Positions 53,983 to 63,937 of a stretch of DNA of 64,000 bases are shown one piece after another (within the stretch, counting starts at the first letter, position 1; each line of letters starts with the position of its first letter). Both the position numbers and the translations under genes were made by a program. The DNA is from JAEUIG01 sp046349775 (GTDB taxonomy: Bacteria > Planctomycetota > Planctomycetia > Planctomycetales > Planctomycetaceae). Location of the stretch: NCBI GenBank assembly GCA_046349775.1, contig JAXMBS010000028.1, positions 1 to 64,000 on the forward strand, written 5' to 3'. The notes below the pieces were generated by a model. That model did not search any database. It had not been told where the DNA came from and saw only the letters and a program-made list of their open reading frames with translations.

Positions 53983-54060
53983 TAGTCATTGGTCAATAGT
54001 CATTTGTCATTTGCTTCCGTCCAATGACTAATGACAAATGATAATTGACTAATGACAAAT
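53975..54060. repeat. Large AT-rich inverted repeat built from ATTAGTCATTTGTCATT words
   Basis: The left arm (53975-54013) contains TTGTCATTAGTCATTGG and CATTTGTCATTTG. The right arm (54022-54060) contains AATGACTAATGACAAATGA and GACTAATGACAAAT. The arms are near-complete reverse complements of about 38 bases, with only eight bases between. Base composition is far below the surroundings in GC. It occupies the gap between the two genes of the pair. Confidence 0.85.
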
Positions 54061-54094
54061 AGTTCTGGTGATAATGCGGCTGACAAATACGTCC

Positions 54095-57000
54095 TCACTC
54101 GACATACATGAACTCATTCGACGAAAGCAAAATCCTACAGAGGCTGTGCCAGCCAGCCAGGTTTCCGTGATCGGCTGCCGGCTGCCCCACCCGTGAATTG
54201 TAGTCCGCCACGTAATGCTGCGCAGACGCGACTTCGTCCGGTGACGGTGCGCGTCCCAGCACACGTTCAAACAATTGCGAGACCCGATCCTCGGTAGCGA
54301 CATCCGACAGCGACTCCAACTCGCGAGCCAGCGCCGCCGACTGCTCCTCGACGAACTGGCTGTTCATCATGAACAGCGCCTGCGCGGCCACAGTCGTGCT
54401 GTCGCGCTGGCCGTTCAGCGTGCTCGGGTCGGCAAAATCAAACGCCTGGAACATGTCGAACAGGGCACTGCGGACCACCGGCAGATACACGCTGCGGCGA
54501 TCGGTGTTGTAAACCTGCGGATTGACGCTGGCCGTGCTCGTCACATACGCGCGGTTGGCGGTCGGCAGCAGCGAGCCCTGCATCTGCGAATCGAGCCGGC
54601 CGCAGGCCACGAGGATCGCGTCGCGGACCGACTCCGCCTCCAGCCGCCGGCGGTTCATCCGCCACAGCAGTTTGTTCTCGGGGTCGCGCTCGTCGTAATC
54701 GGCGCGGAACTGCGTGCTCATCCGGTAGGTTGCCGACGTCAGGATCAGCCGGTGCAGTTCCTTGAGCGACCAGCCGGAACGGACAAAGTGAACCGCCAGC
54801 CAGTCGAGCAGTTCGGGATGCGTCGGCTGTTCGCCCAGCAGGCCGAAATTGTCAGGCGACCGGACGAGTGCCTTGCCGAAGTGCCACTGCCAGACGCGAT
54901 TGACGATCACCCGACTCGTCAGCGGGTGGCCCGGCCCGTGAGCCAGCGTGCGAGTTCCAGGCGTCCGCTCTCTTTTTCCGTTCCCAGTCCGTCGGTCGCG
55001 GTCGTCGGACGGAAGATGGCGGGTACGGCGCGTGTCGTTTCGGCGCCGAGATTGAGATGACTGCCGCGGAAATGGATCCTGACGTTCTCTGGCTTGGCAT
55101 CGGAGACGGCCATCGCCTCCGGCATCGCTTCCAGTTCCTTTCGCAGCGCGGTGAGGTTCTCCTGCAACTGCTTGAGCTCGGCCTGACGTTCGGCTGGGTA
55201 CAGTGGCTCGGTGAATTCGGCTTTGTCATAGGGACCGAAAGTCATGTCGACCGCATCACGCAGCGCGACGAGCGTCGGAGGCGGAGAGGCGACCGGCAGA
55301 TCGCGCAGGATCGCCGCGTATCTGGCTGCCAAGTCCGCGAAGGTCTGCGGCAGTTCGGCGCCGAAGGCGGCCTGCGTCTCCGCTGGCAGGCCGGCAAACC
55401 ATTCGTCGGCCGGCAGTCCCTGAAACGCACGCTGTGCGGGCAGCAGCGGCGAGTCGGACTTGAGCGGCCCGCCCAGCATCTTTCGCCAATGTTCAATGAA
55501 CGCAGCGTGGAGTGGCGGGTCGTCCGTTGGGGGCGTCAGCTCGGCCAGCGTGCGTGCTTTGTCTGCGGCGACGGGCGCGAGCAGCAGTTTGTCGATGTGC
55601 GGAAACGGTCCGTCGCGTTCAATTCGCAGCGTGTTCGCGCCCGCGACCAGATTCAGGAAACCGGCGATACGCCAGGCCTGGGTATCGGGATACCACGACC
55701 CGGTAACCTCGCTGAGCGCCGCCGGCACGACAATTTCACCGTTGAGCAGCATGCGCACGGGACGCGACTCGGCGGCCGCGAAGCGAACTTCGGCCTGATA
55801 GAGACCGGCCTGCGGGATCTCAACATCGTACTCGACGAAGTTCGGCAACTGTTCCTGATTGACCAGAACGCCGATCGCTTCGCCATATCCGCTGGTGTGT
55901 ACCGCGACATTGCCGCGGTCGAACTGTTCGGCCTCGCGCAGCACGGTGCCGGCAGGACGCTCGGATGCGGGGACGTCTCCCGTTGTCCCCGCGCTGGCGG
56001 CCAGTCCGGAGATTAGTTCGGCGCGGCGGGCCGCCAGCAGGTACCGATCCAGGTTCGCGCGGGCGGTCGCCTTCAGCAGATCGTTCTGTTCATTGTGCAG
56101 CTTGGCAATCGCCTGCTCCTGCGCCGCCACGCTTTCCTGCTGCTGTCGATACCGTTCGATCTCCGCCGGCGAGCCAACGGGCAACTCCTGCCAGCGCGCG
56201 ACGACGCGGTAGTGCTCCATCGTCGTAGTGCTTTTGAAGATTCCCGCGAGTCCGTAATAGTCGCGCTGCGTGAACGGATCAAACTTGTGGTCGTGGCAGC
56301 GGGCGCAGCCGAACGTCAGTCCCATGAAGGCCTTGCCGAGCGTATCGACCTGCTCGTCGATGATGTCCATCTGCATCTTGACCGGGTCGTCCTCGGCCAG
56401 CATTTTCGCACCGAGTGACAGAAATCCCGTCGCCACCACACGCTGCACCGCCAGCTCGACGTCCGTCGTCGCCGTCGCTGGATCGGCATTGAGCAGGTCG
56501 CCGGCCAGTTGCTCATGGATGAAGACGTCGTAGGGCTTGTCGGCGTTGAGCGCGGCGATGACGTAGTCGCGATAGCGATAGGCGTGTGCTTGAGAGAGGT
56601 TCTCATCGAGGCCGTTGGAATCGGCGTAGCGCGCGATATCCAGCCAGTACCGTCCCCAGCGTTCACCGTAATGCGGCGAGGCCAGGCAACGATCAATGAG
56701 CCGCTCGTACGCGTCCGGCGCATCGTCACTCAGGAACGCGGCGACATCGTCCGGCGTCGGCGGCAGTCCGAGCAGATCGAAGAAGACGCGGCGGATCAAC
56801 GTCCGCTTTTCGGCCGGCGGGGCCGGGGACATCTGCTGGGCTTCGAGCCGGCAGAGAACGAAGTGGTCGATCGGGCTGCGGACCCAGCTTGTGTCGCGTA
56901 CGGCCGGCAGCGGCGCCGCGGTCGGCGGACGAAACGCCCAATAGTTGCGCTGGTCGGGAGTGAAGTTGCCTGACGCGTCGTCCGATGTATTCGCGCCATT

Positions 57001-57459
57001 GTTCATCGAAGCGCGTTCACCCGGCCACGGGGCGCCGCGGCGGATCCAGTCCGTGACGGCGGCGATCTCCGACAGCGGAATCTTTGCCTTCGGCGGCATC
57101 TGCAGTTCGACGTCGCCGTGGCTGAGCGCGCGGATCAGCAGGCTTTGTTCCGGCTTGCCAGGGACGAGCGCCGGGCCGCGCGAGCCCCCTTTCAGGAGGT
57201 CGGCCAGATGGTCGACGCTCAGACCGTTCTCAGGATTGTCGGCGTTGTGGCATTCCTGGCACCGCTCAACGAGCACCGGTCGGACCGACTTTTCAAAGAA
57301 GTCGAATTCTGCCTGTGAGAACTCGGTCGTTTGGGGCCCGGTTGCGGTTTCATCGTCGGTCGCCCGGACGTCGGCGAGCCCGTAGAGCAGCGCCGCCACG
57401 GTGGTGAGCAAGACCCCCACTCCTCGGCCGATTCTCAATGTGCGACGAGCTAGCGGCAT
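54095..57459 (-). CDS. PSCyt1/DUF1549/CBM-like/DUF1553 cytochrome-like protein, one frameshift
   Basis: From ATG 57459 a signal peptide (RTLRIGRGVGVLLTTVAALL) leads to PSCyt1 with haem motif CQECHN. DUF1549 follows (VFFDLLGLPPTPDDVAAFL, CARCHDHKFDPF). A beta-rich insert near residues 600-720 (LREAEQFDRGNVAVHTSGYG, ANTLRIERDG) resembles a CBM6/35-type carbohydrate-binding module. One shift near 54915 separates LARWLTGRATR from VIVNRVWQWHFGKALVRSP, the DUF1553 opening, and the protein ends EFMYVE at 54095. Total length is about 1120 residues. Haem plus sugar-binding parts suggest periplasmic oxidation of polysaccharide, which is inference. Confidence 0.87.
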
Positions 57460-57754
57460 GATGTTCGCAGTTGATTTGCGCACTCTCAGCGGACCGCCAA
57501 GGTGCGGCCGACGCATCAATCCAAGTATATCCGATGGGCCACGCGAATCACGGGCAGAATGGGGTGCCTGCGTCGGCCCGTTCGGGAGGAAATGAGAAAG
57601 ATCGGATGCATTGGCACACGAGCGGCTCGGCGGGAGCCTTGCCCTCCCGAGTTCAGGTCGCACGGCGGCCGAATTGGTCGCCGATTGGCGCGCGGTTACA
57701 CTGACGCCGTGGACAGCGGTCGCCTACGGCTCAACGCTAATCAGCACAACATTC
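57460..57754. other. Intergenic region between divergent genes with one dispersed repeat
   Basis: This 295-base gap lies between the minus-strand cytochrome-like gene and the plus-strand enolase-superfamily gene. Apart from repeat copy 6 it has no gene-like content; open frames from both flanking genes extend into it without homology. Confidence 0.5.
57623..57650 (-). repeat. Dispersed GGGAGGGCGAGGCTCC repeat, copy 6 (inverted)
   Basis: Minus-strand reading gives CGGGAGGGCAAGGCTCCCGC followed by CGAGCCG, one change from copy 1. It lies about 105 bases ahead of the next gene start. Confidence 0.75.
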
Positions 57755-58876
57755 ATGCGCATTACCCGAATTCACTGCCTTGCCGTCCGCATCCCTCTCC
57801 GGCCGGAACGCCGGATGATCTCCTCGCTGGGACAGCATGTGGTCTCCGACTATCCGCTGATCCGCGTCGAGACCGACGCCGGCATCGACGGCGTCGGCGA
57901 AGCCACGGTCTCTCCGCTCTGGAGCGGCGAAACCGTCTGGGGTGCTCAGGCGATCATTGAGCGGGTGTTCGCGCCGCTGCTGGTCGGCGCCGATCCGACC
58001 GACATCGCGGACATCGACCGCCGGATGGACTCGGCCGCCGAGGGAAACTGGTTTGCCAAGTCGGCGATCGAAATGGCGTGCTGGGACATCGTCGGCAAAG
58101 ACACCGGCAAACCGGTGTACGCGCTGCTGGACGGGCTGGTGCGCCCGCGCGAAATCACTTGCCGATTTTCGATGGGGGCCTACCCGCCGGAGCGCGTCCG
58201 CAACACCGTGCCCGATCTGATCGCGCGCGGGTTCCACACGATCAAAGTCAAAGTCGGTCAGTCGATCGAAAAGGACGTCGAGCGCGTGGCACTGGTCCGC
58301 GAACTAATCGGGCCGGATCGGGCGATTGTCATCGACGCCAACTGCGGCTATTCGCCGGAGGATGCGATCGAGTCCGCCCGCCGCATGGAGCCGTACCACG
58401 TGGGGCTATTCGAACAACCGACGCCGCGCGACGACTACGAGGGGCTGGCCCTTGTCCGCAAAAACGTCTCGATGCCGGTGATGGCGGACGACATGGTGTT
58501 CACGTTCAACCAGGCGCGGGAATGCCTGCGGCACGACGCAGTCGACGTCATCAGCATCTACCCCGGCAAATGCGGCGGGATTCGCAAGTGCCGCCGGATC
58601 GCGGAAATGGCGGCCGAGCAGGGGGTGGCGTGCAGCATTGGCTCGAATCTGGAACTCGACGTCGGGACAGCGGCGATGTGCCACCTGGTCGTCGGCACAC
58701 CCAACATGCAGGTTGAGCGCGTGCCCGGCGACATCCTCGGCCCCGCGTATCACGAAGTTTCTATCGCGAAGAACCCGCTGCAGATTGCCGGCCCGGTGGT
58801 GACGACGCCGGACGGACCGGGACTGGGCGTCGAAATCGACTGGGGCGTTGCAGAGAAACTCGCGATTGGCTCGTAG
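57755..58876 (+). CDS. Mandelate racemase/muconate lactonizing enzyme family (enolase superfamily)
   Basis: The 373-residue product from ATG 57755 has an N-terminal capping domain and a barrel. IKVKVG gives the K164-x-K166 acid/base motif; D194 and N196 in VIDANCG, E220 in LFEQPT and D245 in MADDMVF are the metal-ligand positions. The KCGG region and SNLELDVG lie on the last strands. Enzymes of this class racemise or dehydrate acid sugars or lactonise muconates; the substrate here is not identifiable, though a sugar acid would fit. No partner gene is adjacent. Confidence 0.92.
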   Translation: MRITRIHCLAVRIPLRPERRMISSLGQHVVSDYPLIRVETDAGIDGVGEATVSPLWSGETVWGAQAIIERVFAPLLVGADPTDIADIDRRMDSAAEGNWFAKSAIEMACWDIVGKDTGKPVYALLDGLVRPREITCRFSMGAYPPERVRNTVPDLIARGFHTIKVKVGQSIEKDVERVALVRELIGPDRAIVIDANCGYSPEDAIESARRMEPYHVGLFEQPTPRDDYEGLALVRKNVSMPVMADDMVFTFNQARECLRHDAVDVISIYPGKCGGIRKCRRIAEMAAEQGVACSIGSNLELDVGTAAMCHLVVGTPNMQVERVPGDILGPAYHEVSIAKNPLQIAGPVVTTPDGPGLGVEIDWGVAEKLAIGS

Positions 58877-59107
58877 TCGTCCCACCATCAATTTCTGCCA
58901 AGCAGCTTGGAAATTCACTACGGAGAGCACTGAGGACACGGAGAGTGCCCCGCCAAAGACTTCTGCTCAGTGATTTCCGTGCACTTCGTGGTGAATCTTC
59001 GCAATGTGAATGCCATCGCGCGCGCTTCGGGCTGGTGGGCGAGACCTGACCAATACCGATTGTCAGACCAGAAGGTCAGGCTGTGCCTGACGGGCTCAGC
59101 GGACCTA
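58877..59107. repeat. Intergenic region with imperfect inverted repeat
   Basis: AAATTCACTACGGAGAGCAC at 58910 onward is an imperfect reverse complement of the stretch ending CACTTCGTGGTGAATC near 58998. The motif CACTGAGGACACGGAGAG is of the simple degenerate type also seen in other gaps. No gene is supported. Confidence 0.5.
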
Positions 59108-59434
59108 CTACTCCTCGTCGACCGTCACGAGTCGAGTCGCAAAGACTGCCAGCAGGATCCTCACAGCCGCTGCCGACAGACAGAAGAGCAGCACTGTCCA
59201 TTGCGCCTCTTCGCGATCGCGTTTCGCGAAGAGCAGGTAAGTGATCAACAAGATGCCCATGACAAAAAGAGCTTGCTGAACCCATCTCCAACTGCCGATG
59301 GACCAGTGCAGCGTGGTGCCGCAGGCGGGACACGAAATCGGCCGATTGACTTTGCTCAGTCGCCAGCTCTGCTGGTACTGCTCACGCCAGTAGCTCAACC
59401 GTGTGCCACAAGCGGGGCAGGCGTTTCGCTGCAT
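59108..59434 (-). CDS. Small membrane protein with two CPACG zinc-ribbon motifs
   Basis: The 108-residue product has NACPACGTRLSYW and, 21 residues later, ISCPACGTTLHW, a classic four-cysteine zinc ribbon. Two predicted membrane helices follow (QALFVMGILLITYLLF and VLLFCLSAAAVRILLAVFA). The layout, soluble zinc ribbon plus two helices, is common among small uncharacterised membrane proteins. No family name is assigned. It lies 72 bases downstream of the next minus-strand gene. Confidence 0.75.
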   Translation of the reverse strand: MQRNACPACGTRLSYWREQYQQSWRLSKVNRPISCPACGTTLHWSIGSWRWVQQALFVMGILLITYLLFAKRDREEAQWTVLLFCLSAAAVRILLAVFATRLVTVDEE

Positions 59435-59506
59435 GGCGGTAACCTTGCCGAGCGAACATCACGGCATGCCGGGAATCAGCAAGCGAGGACGCTTGCTCTA
59501 CGGGTG

Positions 59507-60250
59507 TCACTTCGTCGCGATCGCCTGCGCCAGCGGGCGGAGGACTTGCTCGACCACGTGCTCCGCCAGCAGTTCCTCGGACGTGCGCCGCAGTTCATCC
59601 AGCGTGGCGGCAAACGAGCTGTCGTGCGCGAGGCTGCCGTACTGCCGGACGGTGAAATACACGCTGATCGACTCTTCGGGGAAGTCGTTCCGCCGGACCT
59701 GGTACGCGTTCGTGCGGGTCTCGATCATCAGCCGCGCCTGCCGGCGGCAGCCCTCGTCGAGGCTGATCGTGAGCGACGGCTCGAAGTTCAGCGGCTTCGC
59801 GCCCGGAATCTCCAGCAGGCTCTCCATCGCCGATCCCAGTCCGAGCGCCTCGGCGACGAGGGCGTCGTGATTGCCGCGGTAGACGAAGTCGAACCCCAGG
59901 AGGTAATCCAGCGCTTCGCAGTCGAGCGGACTCACCGACAACATGTACGGCGCCAGTTCAAACGCGAGACGATGCTGTTCCAGGGCCGCATCGACGCTCG
60001 GCGGGTTGACGTACCCGCTGCAGATCCGCCGCGCTTCGAGGCACATCCACCGGTAAGCGGGCTGGTCCTTGTCTTCCTCCAGCACGAAGTCGCCGGTCTC
60101 GCGCGTGTAGAAGTTCCGCATCGTCGGGTACGTCTTCTGAACACGTCCGAAGAAATCGAGCACCGTTTCCCGCGAGTTCGGCAGCGCCATCTCCGTGTTC
60201 AGGTTGACGTTGACGAAGTGGTCGTCGGCGAGAGATGCGTAATCGATCAT
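59507..60250 (-). CDS. Conserved protein of unknown function
   Basis: The 247-residue product starts at ATG 60250 with MIDYASLADDHFVNVNLNTE and contains RETVLDFFGRVQKTYPTMRN, EARRICSGYVNPP, DCEALDYLLGFDFVYRGNHD and LVAEALGLGSAMESLLEIPG. It is soluble, rich in acidic residues and without low-complexity parts. The dense aromatic and acidic conservation-like pattern suggests a real, single-domain protein. I recognise no named domain, only a style seen in other planctomycete genomes. Confidence 0.75.
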   Translation of the reverse strand: MIDYASLADDHFVNVNLNTEMALPNSRETVLDFFGRVQKTYPTMRNFYTRETGDFVLEEDKDQPAYRWMCLEARRICSGYVNPPSVDAALEQHRLAFELAPYMLSVSPLDCEALDYLLGFDFVYRGNHDALVAEALGLGSAMESLLEIPGAKPLNFEPSLTISLDEGCRRQARLMIETRTNAYQVRRNDFPEESISVYFTVRQYGSLAHDSSFAATLDELRRTSEELLAEHVVEQVLRPLAQAIATK

Positions 60251-60404
60251 GGATGCGTGTTCTCCCTGCGGGCCGACGGACGTGGGCGACAGAAGAGCCG
60301 CTGGACCGCCTGTCTTCCGCCGCCGTAGCAGCCTATTCTAGGGGGGATGGCGTGGGGCGTCAAAGTGCGAGTTTCGCCGGCGACTCCTCGGCTCACGACC
60401 TAGA

Positions 60405-60911
60405 ATGCACCACCAACTCACGGTATTTCGCACAGACTTGGGCTGGATCGGCCTGCTCGGGGCCGAGTCACGCGTCGAGCGTCTCCTGATGGGACACGCG
60501 GCGGCCGACGAGGTTCGAGAGCGGCTGGCACGCGACTTCAATGCAGGCTGGTCAGAGTCGAACTGGTGGCCGGAACTGAAGCAGCGGCTGATCGACTATA
60601 CGAGAGGCGCAGTTGACGACTTCCGCGATGTGTCAGTCGAGTCTTCAGTAACGACGCCGTTCGGCCGGCGCGTCATTGCCGCCCTGCGACGCGTGCGCTA
60701 CGGCGAAACGGTCTCCTACGGCGAGCTGGCGTCGCGGGCCGGCACGCCGGGAGCAGCGCGGGCGGTCGGCAGCGTGATGCGACGCAATACGGTCCCTCTG
60801 ATCGTGCCGTGTCATCGCGTGATTGCCGCCGGAGGAAAGCTGGGCGGTTTTTCTGCGCCGCAGGGCGTCTCGCTCAAACAGCGATTGCTCGATCTCGAAG
60901 CGGCGCACTAA
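60405..60911 (+). CDS. ogt: Methylated-DNA--protein-cysteine S-methyltransferase
   Basis: The 168-residue product is a suicide repair protein that accepts methyl groups from O6-methylguanine. The catalytic motif IVPCHRVI contains Cys136 with His137, and GKLGGF follows. FGRRVIAALRRVRYGETVSYGELA is the DNA-binding helix-turn-helix region, and RAVGSVMRRNTVP holds the arginine finger and binding wing. A short N-terminal domain with LMGHAAADEVRERL is present as in Ogt. It starts at ATG 60405 and stands alone between two conserved genes. Confidence 0.93.
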   Translation: MHHQLTVFRTDLGWIGLLGAESRVERLLMGHAAADEVRERLARDFNAGWSESNWWPELKQRLIDYTRGAVDDFRDVSVESSVTTPFGRRVIAALRRVRYGETVSYGELASRAGTPGAARAVGSVMRRNTVPLIVPCHRVIAAGGKLGGFSAPQGVSLKQRLLDLEAAH

Positions 60912-61076
60912 CCGCTCGGCCGATCAGCGGCAAGGCAAAATTGCGCACATTTTTGCCAGGTCGCAACGTTCGAAAATCGCGCGCACTTCGCCGCTACCGC
61001 GCGGTCTGCAGCGGCGCTATACTTCGACGTGCCGTGGGATGAACGTCCCGCGGCACCGACTGGCGGAGCCCATTTT

Positions 61077-61616
61077 ATGAATGTTCAATTTGCACGGGCG
61101 GACGCATCACAGCTGGCGTTTCACCTGTTCGATCGCGCGGTGCACCCAGAGCTGTTCGACGCTTTCGCCGAGTCGCACATCGCGGCAACCGGTTTTGAAG
61201 CCGTGTTGCGAATCTGCGGCGCCGGACATGTCGTGGAGTTCCGGCGCGGACCAAACCGCGTCACCGAAGTGATCGGCGCCGCCGATCAACAGTTGCCACA
61301 GCGCGGCCGCTGTGCGGTGCACAAGCTCCGCAATGGTCGGGATCTCGACGTGCAGGTCGATGGCGTGGACTATTGCTGCAGTGCGCACGTCGAACAACTG
61401 GACGCCGAAGTCTTCGACCGCGTCCACCGCGAGATGCTGGCCGACGCTCCGCAGGCGCTGTTGTCGTATGAGTTCCAGGGCCGGAACCGGCTGGAGACGG
61501 GGGCCGTCAGCGTGATGCGGGCCGAAGCCACCGCCCGCAGCCTGATCGTGCATGCGTTCCACACGTTTCCGGAATGCCGCGCGATCCTGCGGACCCAGTC
61601 GATGTTCAACTACTGA
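61077..61616 (+). CDS. Conserved protein, probably DUF2617 family
   Basis: The 179-residue product from ATG 61077 contains FARADASQLAFHLFDRAVHPELFD, CGAGHVVEFRRGPNRVTEVI and DAPQALLSYEFQGRNRLETGA. These resemble DUF2617 proteins as I remember them, a family of unknown function; that assignment is tentative. There is no signal peptide or membrane helix. An in-frame upstream start at 61029 adds residues without homology. It is convergent with the anti-sigma gene. Confidence 0.72.
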   Translation: MNVQFARADASQLAFHLFDRAVHPELFDAFAESHIAATGFEAVLRICGAGHVVEFRRGPNRVTEVIGAADQQLPQRGRCAVHKLRNGRDLDVQVDGVDYCCSAHVEQLDAEVFDRVHREMLADAPQALLSYEFQGRNRLETGAVSVMRAEATARSLIVHAFHTFPECRAILRTQSMFNY

Positions 61617-61693
61617 GGATCCTCCCCGGTTGCGCGTTCGGCCGGCTGGGATTTCCCGTCAGTTTGACCTCGGCCATCCGTCTCGCCATCGCA

Positions 61694-63154
61694 TCAGAGC
61701 GCGACTCCCGCCGGGGGCGATGGGTAGGCCTGCCGTTCCGCTTGCCACCAGGCCTGCCATTGAGCGATCGCCGGGCCGAGATCGCGTCCCGTCTCTCCCC
61801 AGGCCTCGACGGTCATTCCCAGCGTTTCACCGGTCAGCCGTTTGAGGCCAGCGGCGGCACTGACGCGAATGAGCGGGTCGCCGTCGGCCAGCAGCTTGAT
61901 GAATTCCGAAGTCATCCATGCCGGGGCAACGTCGGCAAGGATCGCGGCCGCCGTTCGCCGCCGGTCCAGATCCCCGCTGGACGACTCGGCTTGCACGAAA
62001 CGCAGCAGCGGCAGGGCGCCGTATTCGCCGAGGCTCCGCAGGTCGCGCTCGCACAGATATGAGACCTTCGTGCGGCCGACTTCGGCCAGAAGCGCATTGA
62101 CACGCGCGGCGAGTTCACGGTCGGCCGGTCCTTTGCGGACCAGCAGGGGATGCATCCACCGCTCGGCGAGGACGCCGTTGCGCGACGCCGGCTTCAGTGC
62201 GCCGTCGCGCCACTCAACGCAACGGCCGGCATCCACCGGCTCGCTGTTCTGCGGCGACACGACTTCGACACGCCCCGACGCAACTGCAACCCGCGCAGTC
62301 GCCTCCTCCACCGGGCACGTGAATACGCAACTCGCAGGACCATTCGGTCCGCAAACGAGCGAAACAGGCGCGGTGGCCTTCGTGTCCATCACCGTCGGCG
62401 TCACCTTGAGTCCGCTGGCATCCGGCGTGCGGCACCAGATCTCGCCGTGTGAAATTTGAATGTCGCCGGCGTCCACCACGCACAGTTCGGTGGCCACATT
62501 CATACGGACCGTAGCGCCGGCGGAGGTTTCGAGTTCGCAGACGGTCGAATCGGGCGTGCGGACGACGACGCCGGGCTCGCACGCAAAGCCGGCGGGTTCG
62601 GGGACGGTCGTCCAACCCGCGGGCGCGGACGCGAATTCGATCGGTCCCGTGGCAACGCGAATCACCGCTGGCGCGATGCGAGTTGGAACCGTCGGCGGCG
62701 TGACAGGTGCCGCGACGCGGACATCGTTGGCGACCGTCGGCGGTGCGATTTCGCGAGTCGGGCGGAACAGCCAGAAAGCGAGCAGGAATCCACAAGCCAT
62801 CGCGGCGACAGCGATCAGGAAGGTCCGGCCGGATGCCGCGGCACTTGGCCGCGACAAATGCCCGGAAACGATGTCAATGCGTTCACCGAGTGCGGATCGT
62901 CCGTTTGGCTGTCCGGAACACCGGTCGAATTGTGGCGGAAGCCGTGCGAGGGCCGCGGCGGCAATGTCCGGCGCGCGGTCGCGCACGGTCGCCGTCTCGC
63001 GGCGAAGTTGAACATCCAGCGACTGCAATGAACTCATGACGTCGCGACAGGTCGCGCAGCTGGCGAGATGCCGCTCGATTTCGGCGCTCTCGGCAGCCGA
63101 GAGCTCACCGTCCACTGCGGCCGACAAGCGATCCCGAAGTTCATCACAGTTCAT
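61694..63154 (-). CDS. Anti-sigma factor with zinc-finger, FecR-like and HEAT-like regions
   Basis: The 486-residue product starts with a zf-HC2 domain (C3, then HLASCATCRDV with H29, C33 and C36), which binds sigma factors. A membrane helix lies near residues 108-130 (FLIAVAAMACGFLLAFWLF). The outer part has a FecR-like beta region and, near residues 370-470, HEAT-like helices (RRTAAAILADVAP, FIKLLADGDPLIRVSAAAGLK). The gene begins three bases after the ECF sigma stop, so the two are co-translated. It should hold the sigma factor inactive until an envelope signal arrives. Confidence 0.88.
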   Translation of the reverse strand: MNCDELRDRLSAAVDGELSAAESAEIERHLASCATCRDVMSSLQSLDVQLRRETATVRDRAPDIAAAALARLPPQFDRCSGQPNGRSALGERIDIVSGHLSRPSAAASGRTFLIAVAAMACGFLLAFWLFRPTREIAPPTVANDVRVAAPVTPPTVPTRIAPAVIRVATGPIEFASAPAGWTTVPEPAGFACEPGVVVRTPDSTVCELETSAGATVRMNVATELCVVDAGDIQISHGEIWCRTPDASGLKVTPTVMDTKATAPVSLVCGPNGPASCVFTCPVEEATARVAVASGRVEVVSPQNSEPVDAGRCVEWRDGALKPASRNGVLAERWMHPLLVRKGPADRELAARVNALLAEVGRTKVSYLCERDLRSLGEYGALPLLRFVQAESSSGDLDRRRTAAAILADVAPAWMTSEFIKLLADGDPLIRVSAAAGLKRLTGETLGMTVEAWGETGRDLGPAIAQWQAWWQAERQAYPSPPAGVAL

Positions 63155-63157
63155 GGT

Positions 63158-63712
63158 TCACCTCGCCGACCGGCTCAACTGGCGACGCAGCGTCTCGCGG
63201 GCTTTCGCGAGCCGCGCGTTGACCGTCGCTTTCGAAACGCCAATGACCGTGGCTAGCTCGTCGTATGTCATCTCGTCGTAGTAGTACAGCAGCACCACCT
63301 CGCGCAGTTCTTCCGGCAGTGCATGGACGTGATCGAGCAGCCGGACCTGTTCGTCCGCCGTCTCGACATCGAGCGTGCTGCGCTCCGCTGGTCTCCGAGC
63401 CGGATGGAGATCGCCATTGCCTGTCTGCGAGGATAGCGCCAGCTCGTGAGCCGGCCGGGATCGCAGCCAGTCCTGGCACACATGAGCGGCGATCCCGCGC
63501 AACCACGGGCCGAAGCTCTCCGGCGACTTCAACGTCGGCAGCTGTTGCAAGCCGCGCAGCAGGGTTTCCTGCGCCAGGTCTTCGGCAACGTCGCGCCGAG
63601 GAACGCGCGCATGGCACACCGCAAGCACGCGCCCCGCCCAGCAGCGCGCGAGCTGCTCCAACGCCCGCCGCTCGCCGTCGAGCGCGCGGCGCACCAGTTC
63701 GCCGTCGGTCAT
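63158..63712 (-). CDS. ECF-type RNA polymerase sigma factor
   Basis: The 184-residue product from ATG 63712 (a TTG at 63721 is possible) has region 2 with DVAEDLAQETLLRGLQQL and region 4 with LPEELREVVLLYYYDEMTYDELA and IGVSKATVNARLAKARETL, the -35 binding helix-turn-helix. Region 3 is absent as usual for ECF factors. The linker carries a SSQTGNGDLHPARRP stretch of low complexity. It directs polymerase to envelope-stress or similar promoters and is controlled by the downstream anti-sigma gene. Confidence 0.93.
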   Translation of the reverse strand: MTDGELVRRALDGERRALEQLARCWAGRVLAVCHARVPRRDVAEDLAQETLLRGLQQLPTLKSPESFGPWLRGIAAHVCQDWLRSRPAHELALSSQTGNGDLHPARRPAERSTLDVETADEQVRLLDHVHALPEELREVVLLYYYDEMTYDELATVIGVSKATVNARLAKARETLRRQLSRSAR

Positions 63713-63937
63713 GCGTGCCAATTCCGTACGCCGGGCGGCCTCTTCAGATGCCCCGCGCAGTCAATTTCAGACGTCCTGCGATGATGTCGCCGCAGGCGGT
63801 CTGGGAGACTACCTGAATCTGCCGGAATTCTGGCGATTCGTACAAAGACCGCCAGTCGCTCGCGGCTCCAACACCGACTTCGCAGGAGAACGGCGCGGAA
63901 GACCCGTGATTCAAGGTCGGACAACAGGAGCAGTCTC

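Noticed and set aside
58970..60328. Plus-strand 452-codon open frame
   Set aside because: It covers two minus-strand genes in antisense and has no recognisable motif.
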